DNA of 64,000 bases from Codonopsis lanceolata (lineage: Eukaryota; Streptophyta; Magnoliopsida; Asterales; Campanulaceae), in the NCBI GenBank assembly GCA_013146195.2, contig CM028377.1, positions 8,842,239 to 8,906,238 of the forward strand, read 5' to 3'. Under the pieces are notes generated by a model that had not been told where the DNA came from, did no database searches, and saw nothing but the letters and a program-made list of their open reading frames with translations. Below are positions 10,984-23,813 of this stretch, one piece after another (within the stretch, counting starts at the first letter, position 1; every line of letters begins with the position of its first letter). Position numbers and translations under genes: made by a program.

Positions 10984-12668
10984 TGTAACGACCCGACCCG
11001 GATTCCAACACGAAATCCCAAGGTCGTGCCGCTGGAACTAACTTAATAAGAGAACAAGCACTTGATAAACAGTAGTGCTAGTCAAACAGTCGAGCAAACT
11101 CGCTCTAAACATGAACATAACATCGCACTAAAATACGGTATTTCAAAATCGAATCGAATCGCCAATATAAGCAATATAAGAAAGAAGTCCCAAGCTATGA
11201 AGCTCGAAACCAACAACAATGAAACCAAGAGAGACATTATCACTCAAAGGAGGAAAAAAAAAACTCGCGTGCCGCAACATTGCAGACGCTAATCAAACCA
11301 TCGGCACTCCAGGCCGGCGTTTCAACAAAGAACCAACCTGATATAACAATTACCCAACGGCTAAAACATACCGGGGTCAACCAACAACTATAAAAAGTAG
11401 AACAAGGAAATTCCCCCAAAGCTACTGCGTGCCCGGGAGACAACTGAAATAAATACTAAAACCACAAACAAGGCACGACACAACACGTCGGCCCAAGAAA
11501 TAACCAATACAAATACCCAAGTATTCTACCCGACTGTAAAGTCTAAATAACTTTACAAAATGTGGATCTCACAAGAATAGCAAAGTACACGAAATCAATG
11601 ACAATGCTAAAAAGGAACAAGACTCCACAAGCTGCTACTCGAGAAAGTCGGCTGCTACAAACACGAACCACACGATCTAACCTCGGTCTATCGACCAGCT
11701 GCGCCATGCTACAGTCACGATCTACTCGACCTCAGTGCAGCGATCAGTTACTGCAACTAAAAACAAGTACGTGATGAGTCATAATGGCTTCTCATTGGCT
11801 AAGGGATGCTAGCCTTTGATAAGGGTTTGACTAAAGTCAAAAATAGTGTTCTAGGTTGAAATGGTCGGACTTTGGACAAGGGGCAAGGGGGGCTTCAACC
11901 AAAACAAGTCAAAAACCCAAAATCTGGAAAACAGACTATCAATCTTGTAAAATCGACCATAAATAGCTCACACCTAAAAATGAGGTGATTATTGATTTTT
12001 ATGAAACTAGACTCATTAAAATATATTTTAGAATTTTAAATTACTCAATTTGGACTTATATTCATCAAAATATGGCTACTACAAGTTCAAGTACAGAAGC
12101 TGATTTCCTGAAAACATAATTCTGGCACAGCCGTAAGTCAAGGCCTAAATGAGGTACTTATACACCTTGGAAAATTCCCATATTTTACAAGGAGTATCCT
12201 AACATATGTAGGTAAAACATATTAAATTTTTAGAAAATTCTCTTTAGTATATTGGTACCAGAGGTTTCCCGAAGTTCGCCCAAAAATAGGACTGAATCTG
12301 TGAAGTGATATGTTGGTCATCCTATTTCCAAATGCAACAAATCTATGAACATTGATTGTGCAAGCATGAGAAATACTAGTACACTTGGTCTAGAACTTAA
12401 ATGAACTTCTCGCAAGTTGAAAGAACAAACAATACAAGAAACAAAGGCAAACACGAGAAACCCTAAGACTCAAACGAAGCAACAAAGCTTCTAAACTTTC
12501 AACCAAGCATACTATGATCAAGATGAACATTATAAGTCATATATGCAAGGTACTAAGACTCCAATGAGACCCAGTTAAGTGCTAACATGCTAAGACGAAC
12601 ACTCAACGCATTAACAACAAAGCATGCAACACGAGAAAGTCAAATACACGAAGGTTCGGGGTCTTATA
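10984..12668 (-). repeat. 3' LTR of element A, internally deleted
   Basis: It begins TGTAACGACCCGACC and ends TCTTATA (CA to TA), 1685 bp against 4521 bp for the partner. Sequence matching 15183-18021 of the partner is missing, and the junction at 11784-11787 is AATG, present on both sides of the lost segment. A further 12-bp loss is flanked by AAGGG repeats. The lost part contains the likely TATA box and leader. Confidence 0.8.
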
Positions 12669-14393
12669 TCCTCACCACCTTAAAAGAATTCGTCCTCGAA
12701 TTCAAAACTCGACAACAACCAAAAGTTCAATACTCTGGCTTGCACATGAAGTCGAGGTAACCGTCTAGGTATGCCTCAAAACACGGGAGGGGGAGAAATA
12801 CTCAAATCTCAACTCCAATAAATTCCAAAATCAAGTCATCTTGACTCTTGACGGAGTTCAAAGACATTAGCAAAGCTTACAAAGTTCCAACAAACGTGGA
12901 TATCAAGGTTTAAATGCCTCTCTATCAACTAATCAAGTAATTCATGCATGTGCAATAATTGCACCGAACTAACTAACTTTCCAACCAAGAATTTTCTGGT
13001 CACCACGCAAATCTCTAGGGTCTAACGCCCTTACACTATAATCAAGTAGTCAATCATCATCATAGACCACATATTCGCCCAACAAGAAAGACATTCAATA
13101 TAGTGTAACTCATTCGATCAAGTCACAAGTTCATTTCATTCATAGCATGATCTCCATATACAAGTTGCACATATTTGCACAAGCAAAACAAGATACCATT
13201 TTCAATTCCATTCCGTTTGGTAATGGGTTCAGTCAATTCCTATCTCATATTATACCATTCTAGTTCTCCGACGAAGACCTTTTGATAATCAAGTCAGGGG
13301 CCCTCTGAAGTGACTTCAAAAGCTTTCATCGTAAAGGATGTGGGGTGTTCGTGAATCACATAAAAGCATCCTTTATATCGGTCTCAACAATAGCAATCAT
13401 AAGCACATATAGGCATGGCATCAGCATCATGCAACATAGCATATTAATTTACTATGTATGTATACCGAATATGGAATATTCATACTATTAACTACCTATT
13501 AATGGTAGATAAAACACATTATACAAGGCTAATACAATATCAATGTATTAGACTAATAAGGAGACAATACAACCAACGAGCTCTTCAACGAGTCGGGTGT
13601 TCACTAGGAAGCATCTCATTCTTTCACTAACTTGTTGTTCAGTATACGACCAATCCTTCTCATAAGCCAAGGCACCGTATACATATATATAATTGTAGCC
13701 TTTCATTAAAATAATAAAAAATTAAGGGTTACAACCCCAACCTTTAAAAAAAAAAGAGACAATCAACATTTCACGACCAATCATCTAGTATACGTGATCA
13801 CCAATCGCCCATCACCAAGTTCCAACATATCATAAAGAAATTTCACCTTGATCAAGGTAGTCCCCCAAATACCAAAACACAATCATCGGGAAAGGGTTCT
13901 CAAATTCCCAACACAAGTAATACAAGAACTGGTGATTAAATACTACCATAACTATATACACCTATATAGTAATCTATGAAATACTAATAGGTACCACGGG
14001 AGGCTTAACCACTCCGCTCTCGAAACGTATTACAACGAACTTTCGCCATAATGATTAACACGACGATCACCCTTGGGACCGACAGTCTAGCTTCTCTGAT
14101 TCCTAAAAATGGAACAAGAAACAACAGCTCTACTAAAATGCAACACCTACTCTTGGTATAACTGCAACTCGTAAGCAATAAAGGAGAAATATAATACTCC
14201 TAGACACAAACCTTCACTCACGGCAATCTAGACCAAACGAACTTAGTACTCCAAGTCGTGTACTTGTACCAAAGAATATGCCAATAAGGCATTATAAACA
14301 ACACTCGACGGTAAATACTCGACGAAAACCCAAACCCAAACTAGGCCATGGAACCTATCCTGGTTTATAGCTAACATAAGCTCCGATACCAAC
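12669..14393 (-). other. Interior of element A, no coding sequence seen
   Basis: About 1.7 kb with stops in all frames and no gag, protease, RT or integrase motif. It holds only the PBS at one end and the purine-rich tract at the other. This is typical of a LARD-like element that keeps only the cis signals for replication. Confidence 0.6.
14380..14392 (-). other. Primer-binding site of element A
   Basis: The minus strand reads TTGGTATCGGAGC one base after the LTR end. This is the usual plant site for initiator methionine tRNA with one substitution. It fixes the element's orientation and makes the right LTR the 5' LTR. Confidence 0.8.
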
Positions 14394-15478
14394 TGTAACG
14401 ACCCGACCTGGATTCCAACACGAAATCCCAAGGTCGTGCCGCTAGAACTAACTTAATAAGAGAACATGCACTTGATAAATAGTAGTGCTAGTCAAACAGT
14501 CGAGCAAACTCGCTCTAAACATGAACATAACACTGCACTAAAATACGGTATTTCAAAAATCGAATCAGCGGAAGCAATATAAGAAAGAAGTCCCAAGCTA
14601 TGAAGCTCGAAACCAACAACAATGAAACCAAGAGAGACATTATCTCTCAAAGGAGGAAAAACAAAACTCGCGTGCCGCAACATTGCAGACGCTAATCAAA
14701 CCATCGGCACTCCAGGCCGGCGTTTCAACAAAGAACCAACCTGATATAACAATTACCCAACGGCTAAAGCATACCGGGGTCAACCAACAACTATAAAAAG
14801 TAGAACAAGGAAATTCCCCAAAGCTACTGCGTGCCCGGGAGACAACTGAAATAAATACTAAAACCACAAACAAGGCACGACACAACACGTCGGCCCAAGA
14901 AATAACCAATACAAATACCCAAGTATTCTACCCGACTATAAAGTCTAAATAACTTTACAAAATGTCGATCTCACAAGAATAGCAAAGTACATGAAATCAA
15001 TGACAATGCTAAAAAGGAACAAGACTCCACAAGCTGCTACTCGAGAAAGTCGGCTGCTACAAACACGAACCACACGATCTAACCTCGATCTATCGACCAG
15101 CTGCGCCCTGCTACAGTCACGATCTACTCGACCTCGCAGCGATCGATCGCAACTAAAAACAAGTACGAGATGAGTCATAATGACCCAGTACGCTACCACA
15201 ATATATATGCAACATATAATTATGTAACATAAACATAACCATGGTGTCATTTATAAATGACATAAAAACCCATGAAGAGGCGTCGTATCGTTTCGATACT
15301 CCACAAGATATCCACCCTTCTTACTTACTAAACCGTCCAAATGAACTGTGGTGTAATTCCCTGTTCACACACAAATCAAATGAATTAGAAGGTAGTTCCC
15401 ACAAAACATCATATGCAAGTATACATATCATTATAAATACTAATCAAGCTATTCACACTGTTACCACGTGTAAGGGTG

Positions 15479-15655
15479 CATGTTTATATATATACACCTA
15501 TATCAGTATGTATATCTCTAAATATACATATCAAATCTCCCATAAAATCATCATGCATAAGTGTGCATATCTATATATATACACATCAAGTCTTTCATAT
15601 ATATCTCATATACAAGTATGCATATATCTATATATACATATCAAATCTCTCATTT
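15479..15655. repeat. Degenerate TATA-rich tandem repeat in LTR A
   Basis: Four imperfect copies of a roughly 45-bp motif containing CATATCTATATATACAC and a CATCAAGTCT- or CAAATCTC-type block. The solo LTR at about 59720-59850 carries the same motif with fewer copies, so the array varies within the family. Confidence 0.5.
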
Positions 15656-17971
15656 ATCATCAGCTAATACAAACATGGTCAATAAGATCTCATGTTCAAC
15701 TAACACTTTGTTATCACATAAGTGCCCATAGTAAGCCACATAAAGGATAGAGAAGATACCAAATCACTTTCGTCGTATTGCTCTTGCAATTACAACTGTT
15801 AATCATATCGTGCCAGTGATACCCGTGTTCAGGTATCAAAGTACCGAGCTCTTTCTCGGTCCGAGTTCTCTACTCAGAAAATAGCACTAGCCAATGTGCT
15901 CAATTGGTTACGACAAAGGGGCTACTTCCCCACCGTAGCTAGCAAAGGTGGAGGTGTGTGTGAAACCCGAATCCGTACGGCGATACATTACAATCACGAA
16001 TCCCATAATTCGTGAAGGCAATGCATCGTCCCCACCATCATCATGAAAACTCAAGTAATGCCACCGGACTTATATGCAATGCACAAGTAGATGTTTACTT
16101 GCTAATTCTCAAGTAGATATAATGATCTACTAAACTCATACGATTATGCACATTGTTACATAAATCACAAAACCACAATAGGAACTCATTTGAGTCTCTA
16201 AATCATAAGTGTCAAGTTTGTTCACTCTATTCAATTCAAGTCCCAAAGCTAGTAATCTAGTCAACTGGAATATAATTGTCATAGGATCTCACCACGATCC
16301 TCGTAAGGTTCAATTGTTCCTTAACTCGACTCCGTTGAGTCTTTACTACAATTCCAACCAAATAGAGTTTGAACACTATATGTGTCCCAAGACTCTTTTC
16401 TATGTTCTCGTTTGAGGCATAGCAAGGTTCTCATTCCATTTAGGAATCTTAGTTCAAGTCCCAAGTCAATTATATAAGGGAAGCCCAAGTTGATTATTGT
16501 GAAATCAAGCTTAGTTCAATTTTGATTCATAATTCCACTTAATAGTAGAATCCAAGTTCACCACAATTCATTAACTGTAGAACAGCTCAGGCACGAAGGC
16601 AAACACATTCAATATGCTCATAAGTCATATCATAGAAACACGTAGAAGAATCAATTCTTGATAATGTAGGAAATCATGCATTTAGTCATAATAAAAAAAA
16701 TATACACAGTATTCCATATTCACTTATGAAATTCAACACAGTCACAACTTAACCATCAGTCCATTAAGTACTATCCAAGACTACTCCGTTAGTCTCGGAT
16801 CATGAAACCATTTACTAAACTTTTCCTAAAGTAGTAACTCATTCAATAACACAAAAGTCGATGGTAGTCAAAGACTTAAGCAACACTAGAGCGGTAGTAA
16901 CCCGTAAGGTCAAACCATACCGGTGAGTCTTAGATAACAACATGGTCATCCTAGCGACTTATACAAGTAGACTCCATGTATAGAGTACTAAGAAAGCCCC
17001 AATCCAAATCTTCTCATAGAATAGTCCTCAAATTCATTATTCAACAAGTAGGTGTTTTTACTCATTAAAGAATCAAGTAGGAATTTGACAAGAGCGAATT
17101 CAACCTGTCAAGTAGATACATCATTCTACAACATGCTCTCAATTGTGCATTTGCTTCACACAATCACATAAACCACATAAGAACTCGATTGAGTCTTATA
17201 ATCACTCATATCAAACATGCCCTTCAATCCATCCCAAAGTCACGTAGGCTAATATATTAGTCTAATGCACTACAAACGTCGTAGGGATTGAACGTGGAGT
17301 CGGTATTGTTCAATAACTCCCTAATTTCAACTCCGGTGAGTTTTACTAAAATTCAACCAAGTTGAGCATTGATACTCTATGCATCACATTGCCCTTTCCT
17401 AAGTTCTCCTTTCATTTAGAACTCGATAACTAGGTCGTTCATGATCTTAAACTAGCCTTAAACACAATCCCGAGTTTCAAACCCTAGTTTCGGTGATTTT
17501 GTTAAACCTTGAATTGAAACATATTCCTTCACAAGAGTTATTCCTAAGCTCATTATAAACAACGTTCATGCTTTACAAAATGTCAAAATCACAACTTCAT
17601 AGAGAATTCATAAAATCCTACACATGTTTCAAAGGTTGAATTGGAGGATTTCTCTTCACAAAATGTGTTCACAATCATTAATAGAACAACTATAATGTAG
17701 GGGTCATGCTATTTTATTGAACATGAAAATCTCAAGGAATTGTCAACGTACCTTAGTCCTAAGATTAATGGATGAATGGATGATCAAAGCAAGGATTGTT
17801 GTAGAGAAGATCAAGGGCTTCGATTTGGCGGTCTCGGATCGCCGATCGGACCACCGGAACTCCGGGAAATGGTATCTCAAGATAGGGTTTCCTCCATGGA
17901 CGAAAATGGAGTCTAAGCTCTGAATCTCTGAAGCTTTGTTGATCAACAATGGCTGGAAAGGCTGAAAGGTG

Positions 17972-17981
17972 GCTTATATAC
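17972..17981 (-). promoter_or_regulatory. TATA box of LTR A
   Basis: The minus strand reads AAGTATATAAGCC. It is followed by a leader with AGCTTCAGAGATTC and the conserved GATCCGAGACCGCC block. The solo LTR has the same arrangement near 62038. The promoter function is inferred. Confidence 0.5.
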
Positions 17982-18919
17982 TTGCCAACAAAACCCCAAT
18001 CCATGTGAAGGTGATTAAATGGCTTCTCATTGGCTAAGGGATGCTAGCCTTTGATAAGGGATGATCCAAGGGTTTGACTAAAGTCAAAAATAGTGTTCTA
18101 GGCTGAAATGGTTGGACTTTGGACAAGGGGCAAGGGGGGCTTCAACCAAAACAAGTCAAAAACCCAAAATCTGGAAAACAGACTATCAATCTTGTAAAAT
18201 CGACCATAAATAGCTCACACCTAAAAATGAGGTGATTATTGATTTTTATGAAACTAGACTCATTAAAATATATTTTAGAATTTTAAATTACTCAATTTGG
18301 ACTTATATTCATCAAAATATGTCTACTACAAGTTCAAGTACAGAAGCTGATTTCCTGAAAACATAATTCTGGCACAGCCGTAAGTCAAGACCTAAATGAG
18401 GTACTTATACACCTTGGAAAAATACCATATTTTACAGGGAGTATCTAACATATGTAGGTAAAACATATTAAATTTTTAGAAAATTCTCTTTAGTATATTG
18501 GTACCAGAATTTTCCTGAAGTTCGCCCAAAAACAGGACTGAATCTGTGAAGTGATATGTTGGTCATCCTATTTCCAAATGCAACAAATCTATGAACATTG
18601 ATTGTGCAAGCATGAGAAATACTAGTACACTTGGTCTAGAACTTAAATGAACTTCTCGCAAGTTGAAAGCACAAACAATACAAGCAACGAAGGCAAACAC
18701 GAGAAACCCTAAGACTCAAACGAAGCAACAAAGCTTCTAAACTTTCAACCAAGCATACTATGATCAAGATGAACATTATAAGTCATATATGCAAGGTACT
18801 AAGACTCCAATGAGACCCAGTTAAGTGCTAACATGCTAAGACGAACACTCAACGCATTAACAACAAAGCATGCAACACGAGAAAGTCAAATACACGAAGG
18901 TTCGGGGTCTTACAGTCCC

Positions 18920-20411
18920 TTTATGGCTTGGCACACCTTTGTTGACCCAAGTCTTAGCCTTGTTAGCCTTTGGATGGTTATTTAATCAAAGGCTTTCATT
19001 AATTGACCAATTAGGATCCTTATTAATCCCCTTCACTTGGATTGTGGTTTTGTTCACCCATTTAAAGCCCTTGACAGCCCTTGGTGGTCTTCAACCTCCC
19101 CATTTACTAAATATTTCACCATTGGAGACCTTGTGAAGCTCCCATACTTGTGTGACCGATTGCCGGAGTTCTAGTAACCCGATTGGCGATCCGAGACCGC
19201 CAAATTGAAGGTCTTGCCCTCCTCTTCTACAATCCTTAATTTGTTATTGCTTTCATCCATTATTCATAGGCTTAAGGTGAGTTTTCAATTCCCAGATTTT
19301 CATGTTCAATAAAATAACATACTTTCTTCATTATAGTTGTTCTAAACATGCTTAGGAAGACTTCTAGTAAAGTAGAATTCTTCAATTCATCATGTGAAAA
19401 GTTAGTAAGTTTTTAAGGTTTTCATGTGAAGTTATGATTTTGACTTTGTGTAAAACATGAATGATGTTCTAAATGTGCTTAGGAACAACTCTTGTGAAAG
19501 AATAAATTTCAATTGTAGGTTTAACAAAATCGACTTTTCTAGGGTTTCAAACTCGAGAATTGGTTTATGGCTAGTTTAAGGTCATGAATGGCTTCGTTAT
19601 TATGTTCTAAACGAATGGAGAACATAGAAAAGAGTAATGGGATGCATATAGTATCTATGCTCTATTTGGTTGCACTTTTAGTAATGACTCATCGGAGTTG
19701 AGTTTAGGGAGTTATTGAACAATACCGACTCCACATTCAATCCCTACGACGTTTGTAGTTCGTTAGACTAATGTAGTAGCTTACGTGGCTTTGGGATGAA
19801 TTGAAGTGCATGTTTGATGTGTGTGCTTATGAGACTCAATTGAGTTCTTATGCTATTTATATGATTGTGTTCAAGAAATGCATAATCGAGAGCATGTTGT
19901 AGAATGATATATCTATTTGACATGTTGAATTCGTTTTTGTCAAATTCCTATTTGATTCCATAATGAGTAAACACCTACTTGTTGAATAAGTTTGCTCTTG
20001 TCTAACTTATTCCTTATTTGGTTTATATGACGAGTAAACATCTACTTGGCATTGCATTAGTCCAGCTGGCATATTTGGTTGAGTCGATGGTGTGACAATG
20101 CATTGCCGTCACGAGTTATGGGATTCGTGATTGTGATGGGTTGTTACACCGGGTTTTTATCACACACCCCTCCACTGTTGGCCACAGTGAGGAAGTAGCC
20201 ACTTTGCTGTAACCAACAGAGCACATTAGCAAGTTTAATTACCAAGTAGAGAGCTCGGTACTTTGATACATCCATTACGGGTGTCTCTGGCATGATAAAG
20301 TTAACGCTTGTATTGCAGGAGCTACAGAGCGGCACCGGTTCTATAACATATCCTCTTTATATGAAATTTACTTTATAGTACTTATGTGAAACCAATGTGC
20401 TATCATGGATA
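18920..20411 (+). mobile_element. Tekay-like LTR (family D), right part
   Basis: It continues from 10983 once element A is removed. Read forward it has a TATA-like CATTTAAAGCCC (about 19055), the block GGCGATCCGAGACCGCC and the donor TTAAG|GTGAGT (19276/19277). The GTCGTAGGGATTG-like block (about 19740) and the acceptor TATTGCAG|GAGC (20318/20319) follow. It is cut at 20412 by the CACTA-like end before the usual GTCGTTACA terminus. No coding sequence. Confidence 0.6.
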
Positions 20412-20570
20412 CACTACAAGGAAAGAGAGTATTTGGATCGCTCATTTGCCGTCCCTAAAAGTCAATTTGCCGTCCCTAATAGTATTTAGGACGGCCATAG
20501 GGACGGAAACTTGGGGGCTTAAATAATATGGGTGCTAAATGTTTTAGGGACAAAACGAGCCGTCCCTAAA
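20412..20570 (+). repeat. CACTA terminus and subterminal repeats
   Basis: TIR-like CACTACAAGGAAAG at 20412. GCCGTCCCTAA occurs three times (20450, 20470 and 20560 approximately) and once inverted (TTAGGACGGC), with a GGGACGG variant. Such motifs bind transposase in En/Spm-type elements. The 3-bp target site would be ATA on the left. Confidence 0.6.
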
Positions 20571-22342
20571 GATTTTTAAGGACATAATTTTTGTGGACCC
20601 TAATACGTTTCAAAACGTTCTAAATAATTGGCGGGAAAACAAAAAGGACGGATTGTTGGCGTCCTAAATGTTTTGGCGTCAAAACTTTTGGTTCTAAAAT
20701 TTTGGTGGGAAAACAAAAAGGACCGATTGTTGGCGTCCTAAATGTTTTGGCGCCAAAACTTTTGGTGGAAAATTACAAAAAATTGTGATGGGTAATATTG
20801 GAAAAATTAGTGGGAAACTTATTAAGGTCGACTTCCACCGTCCTAAAAAATAATTTCCTATATTGATATATGCGTTATATTAACGAATTATAAATTTAGC
20901 ATTTTCATCAATACAACAAACAATTTTTTTTGTAAAAGAAGATATCATTAATAATAAAAGATAAGCATTACATCAATCTGTTAATAAGATTAATTAATCA
21001 ACCTACAAGCAACTTTTTGAAATATAAAAATATCGTCTCAACTAGTTTAAACTACAAATTAGATCATAAAAAACAAAAGCAAAGGCTAGCTTGATTTTTG
21101 ACTATATGCATCGAACAACATGCATCTTGTGATATTCTCAAAAGCAACCTGAAAAAATAAATAAAACAATCAATTGAAAAATAATGACATAATTTTTATT
21201 TTCCAAAAAAATAAAAGAAAAATTATTCTAAACTCATTTTCATTTTAAACAGCTACTGGCAATTTTCTGCAAACACTCTGTATATGATTCTACACAATTC
21301 TCCATTCCTCCATGGTAAAAGGAAAGTAAAATAATCAAAACACTATCTCAAAACATTGACAACTTCTCGTAACAGGACAGAATCAATATTAGATCATTAA
21401 CAACACAAGCAAGCCAGACACATAAAACACTTTCTTTATTTTTGATGTATCACATTTAAACTTGGACTCCTTAAATATTAGCGAGGGAGTACAGCCCTTC
21501 ACATTGTATACTTCACTAAACCACTTTCCTCAAGTAGACATTTGCTTATTAACATCGCTATGGTGTACATAGGAACTCTATGAATGTGAGGTGTTCCGCA
21601 CATTTGTTCCAGGGAGAGAGGTTCCTAGCTTGTTCAGCATTAAAGCTGGGGGATCTCGAATATCTTTTACTCTGCCGGACTCTCCTAAGCTGAAGATTTG
21701 TGGCCTAAACATATGTGCTTTATATTCACTATCTGATGAATTGACGGGACAAAATCCACTATTATATGCTGAAATCTTCAATAAGAGCAAGCATCTAACA
21801 TGGGAATACAGCCCTACATGCTTTGGTGTTCCAGAATGCAACGACAACCTGACATGTAAGACATAAAAGAGGGAAAAAGGAAGGGGAGAGATTAATTCTT
21901 TTGCAGGCAGGCCCAACAACAAACTGATGTGAAAGGCTCAAATTATCACAAGAAATAATCAAAAAAATACTCTTGGATCCTGAAACTAAGAATTCAAATC
22001 GCCAATGAATTTAATCAAAAGAGCAATCATAAAATCCATAGACATCAGGATGTTTTTACTTTCTCCAATCAGCCTGCAACATTAACCATCCCTAGAGACA
22101 CTAAACTCTTCAAGTCAAATCACACGATAATCAGTTGCCACACCATAAACTTATACACCTTCAATTTTCTTTCATCCTCCTTTCTAGCAACATAATCAGG
22201 ATCCTCATTTGTTTTCCTTTTGCATGGGTCAATTTTATTATACATGTAGATAAACATATTTGGTCCAATAATGAATTTGATCAAACACATATTCAAAGAG
22301 TAACATGAACATTAAGTGCAGAAGGGTAAAAGAAGGAAGGAC
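20571..22342. other. Non-coding stretch inside the CACTA-like segment
   Basis: Two near copies of a block with AACAAAAAGGACGGATTGTT / AACAAAAAGGACCGATTGTT and GGCGTCCTAAATGTTTTGGCG lie at about 20635-20765. After that the sequence is AT-rich with no recognisable gene. Overlapping 90-115 codon open frames at 21578-21922 on both strands have no family resemblance. Confidence 0.4.
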
Positions 22343-23155
22343 CTGATCCTTAAAACCCCGAGAAAGCATTTCATCAGCTTCATCCAGCACAAACATCTTA
22401 ATACAATCAGCATGAAGAGACTGTCTTCGAAGCATGTCAAATACACGCCCTGGAGTGCCGACAACAACATGAACACCACTTGACAATATGCGTTGGTCCT
22501 CACGTACACTAGTTCCACCCACGCAAGCATGAACCTTCACACCCAAATAGTCACCAAGTGCTCTCATGACCTTCTCAATCTGCTGTGCTAGCTCACGAGT
22601 CGGTGCCAATACTAAGGCCTGGCATTCCACCAACTCATAGTCAAGCTGCTGAAGGATACTGAGCGAAAGTTGTAGTCTTTCCAGCCTGCATCGTGCCTTC
22701 CGAATTACATCAAGGCCCTTACAGAAAGGAACAATTCCCCTTTGCTGAATAGCCGATGGTTTCTCAAAACCTACATAAAAGAGTCATAATTTTCTTATTA
22801 ATGTTTTGATAGACAATATTTTCATACACATACTCTAATCCCGTGATTTTAAATGTATGGAAATACTCTTTTAAAGATAATGAACTTGATGGACACCAAA
22901 ACGATCTTTCACTTTCACAAACATTATCATACAAGAAACTAAGTCTAGAATATGAGCATGGCAACTACAAATAGAAAAGTATTCATCGCTTTAGGATGTC
23001 AAGAAGTCCTATAAAATTGATACATGTGACTACAATTACCTACCATATGCATAAATTCCCCTCAAAAGGTTCTCTTGCAAACCCATAGCATCAAAACTAT
23101 CATGAACCTCAGCATAAGATGTGAAGAATTCTTCATGACCATCAGCTGACAGTCT
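22343..23155 (-). pseudogene. eIF4A: eIF4A (DEAD-box RNA helicase) fragment with intron retained
   Basis: eIF4A is the ATP-dependent RNA helicase of the cap-binding eIF4F complex. Two exons are visible on the minus strand. The first (about 23155-23044) encodes the EFFTSY...SFDAMGLQENLLRGIYAY stretch. A 273-bp GT-AG intron (23043-22771) splits the glycine codon in the expected phase. The second (22770-22343) encodes GFEKPSAIQQRGIVPF, then motif Ia PTRELAQQ, GG, TPGR and DEAD, ending at LSRGFKDQ with a donor. The Walker A region (AQSGTGKT in the family) is destroyed by a small indel. Start codon, C-terminal helicase domain and remaining exons are absent. Retained introns show a DNA-level copy, not a retrocopy. 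It abuts, antiparallel, a sugar-transporter fragment. Confidence 0.9.
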
Positions 23156-23575
23156 GCATCAATTCTATTCCGTACAATTGGTTTAGGTGAAAGCGCATCA
23201 CTCATGTCTTCTGTATTGACCGGTATTGTGGGTATGTCAATGACCTTCATATCAATTTTGTTGGTGGATAAACTCGGGAGAAGGTTTCTATTTACAATTG
23301 GGGGAATTCAGATGTTTATTTAACAAATAATGGTTGGAGGAATAATGGCGGCTAAGCTAGGGGATCATGGTGGAATTAGTAAAGGGTGCTCAATTCTGGT
23401 TTTAATCTTGATATGTATTTATGTTGCTGGTTTTGGACTGTCTTGGGGTCCATTGGGATGGTTAGTTCTTAGTGAAAATTTTCCATTGGAGACTCGATCC
23501 GCTGGGCAAAGCTAACAGTGTCACTTAGCTTTATCTTCACTTTCATTTTTTTTAATTTGTTAAAATCTGAACTCT
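23156..23575 (+). pseudogene. STP-type sugar transporter fragment
   Basis: The frame reads FRTIGLGESASLMSSVLTG, then VDKLGRRFLF (the conserved GRR loop of the major facilitator superfamily), GGIQM and GLSWGPLGWLV...ENFPLETRSAGQS. This matches the second half of plant monosaccharide/H+ symporters of the STP group. An in-frame TAA follows GGIQMFI (about 23321). After AGQS a one-base shift restores LTVSLSFIFTF. Only part of the 12-helix protein is present. Translation of the piece alone would give no working transporter. It begins within a few bases of the antisense eIF4A exon, so the two were fused before or during capture. Confidence 0.85.
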
Positions 23576-23813
23576 ATATATATTTGTTTATCGGTCAGAA
23601 CATATTTCAATGAAAGCTGAATGTAACAATTAATATAGAAGCATAGCACAATTCTCCCTCCAAACAGCAGATTGGTCATTTCCGTGGTCTGCCTGCTCTA
23701 AATAAACTGATTGCAAATTATGCCTTACTTGAGGTAATATAGTTGTTTATGCTTTCATTGCCTATTTGTTTTAATTTCTTAATGTTGGATCATGTATAAG
23801 GTCTTGACTGCAG

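Larger units (their letters stand above)
10984..18914 (-). mobile_element. Non-autonomous LTR retrotransposon (Tekay-derived, family A)
   Basis: It is bounded by perfect GTCCC duplications (10979-10983 and 18915-18919). Two LTRs flank a 1.7-kb interior with no recognisable protein. The PBS (14380-14392) and purine tract (12669-12681) place transcription on the minus strand. The terminal phrase GAGGACGAATTC...AAGGTGGTGAGGA before the 3' LTR resembles the end of Tekay/Del chromovirus pol. The element is therefore probably a large-LTR derivative that depends on a Tekay element for proteins. The two LTRs are nearly identical where they overlap, so insertion was recent. It interrupts LTR D. Confidence 0.8.
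14394..18914 (-). repeat. 5' LTR of element A (full length, 4.5 kb)
   Basis: TGTAACGACCCGACC...GGGGTCTTACA on the plus strand, 4521 bp. It contains the likely TATA box near 17974 and a leader including the block GCGATCCGAGACCGCC. Near 15770 the intron acceptor seen in other families is altered from CAG to CAA. Small open frames inside have no domain. The solo LTR at 58632-63167 is its nearest relative here. Confidence 0.85.

Noticed and set aside
20405..20430. 3' end of LTR D with target duplication AAGGA, instead of a CACTA terminus
   Set aside because: The sequence does not carry the family's GTCGTTACA end and several hundred bases of the LTR would be missing, while GCCGTCCCTAA subterminal repeats favour CACTA.
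22343..23155. Functional eIF4A host gene
   Set aside because: Only two partial exons remain, the Walker A loop is destroyed and the 5' side is fused to an antisense transporter exon.
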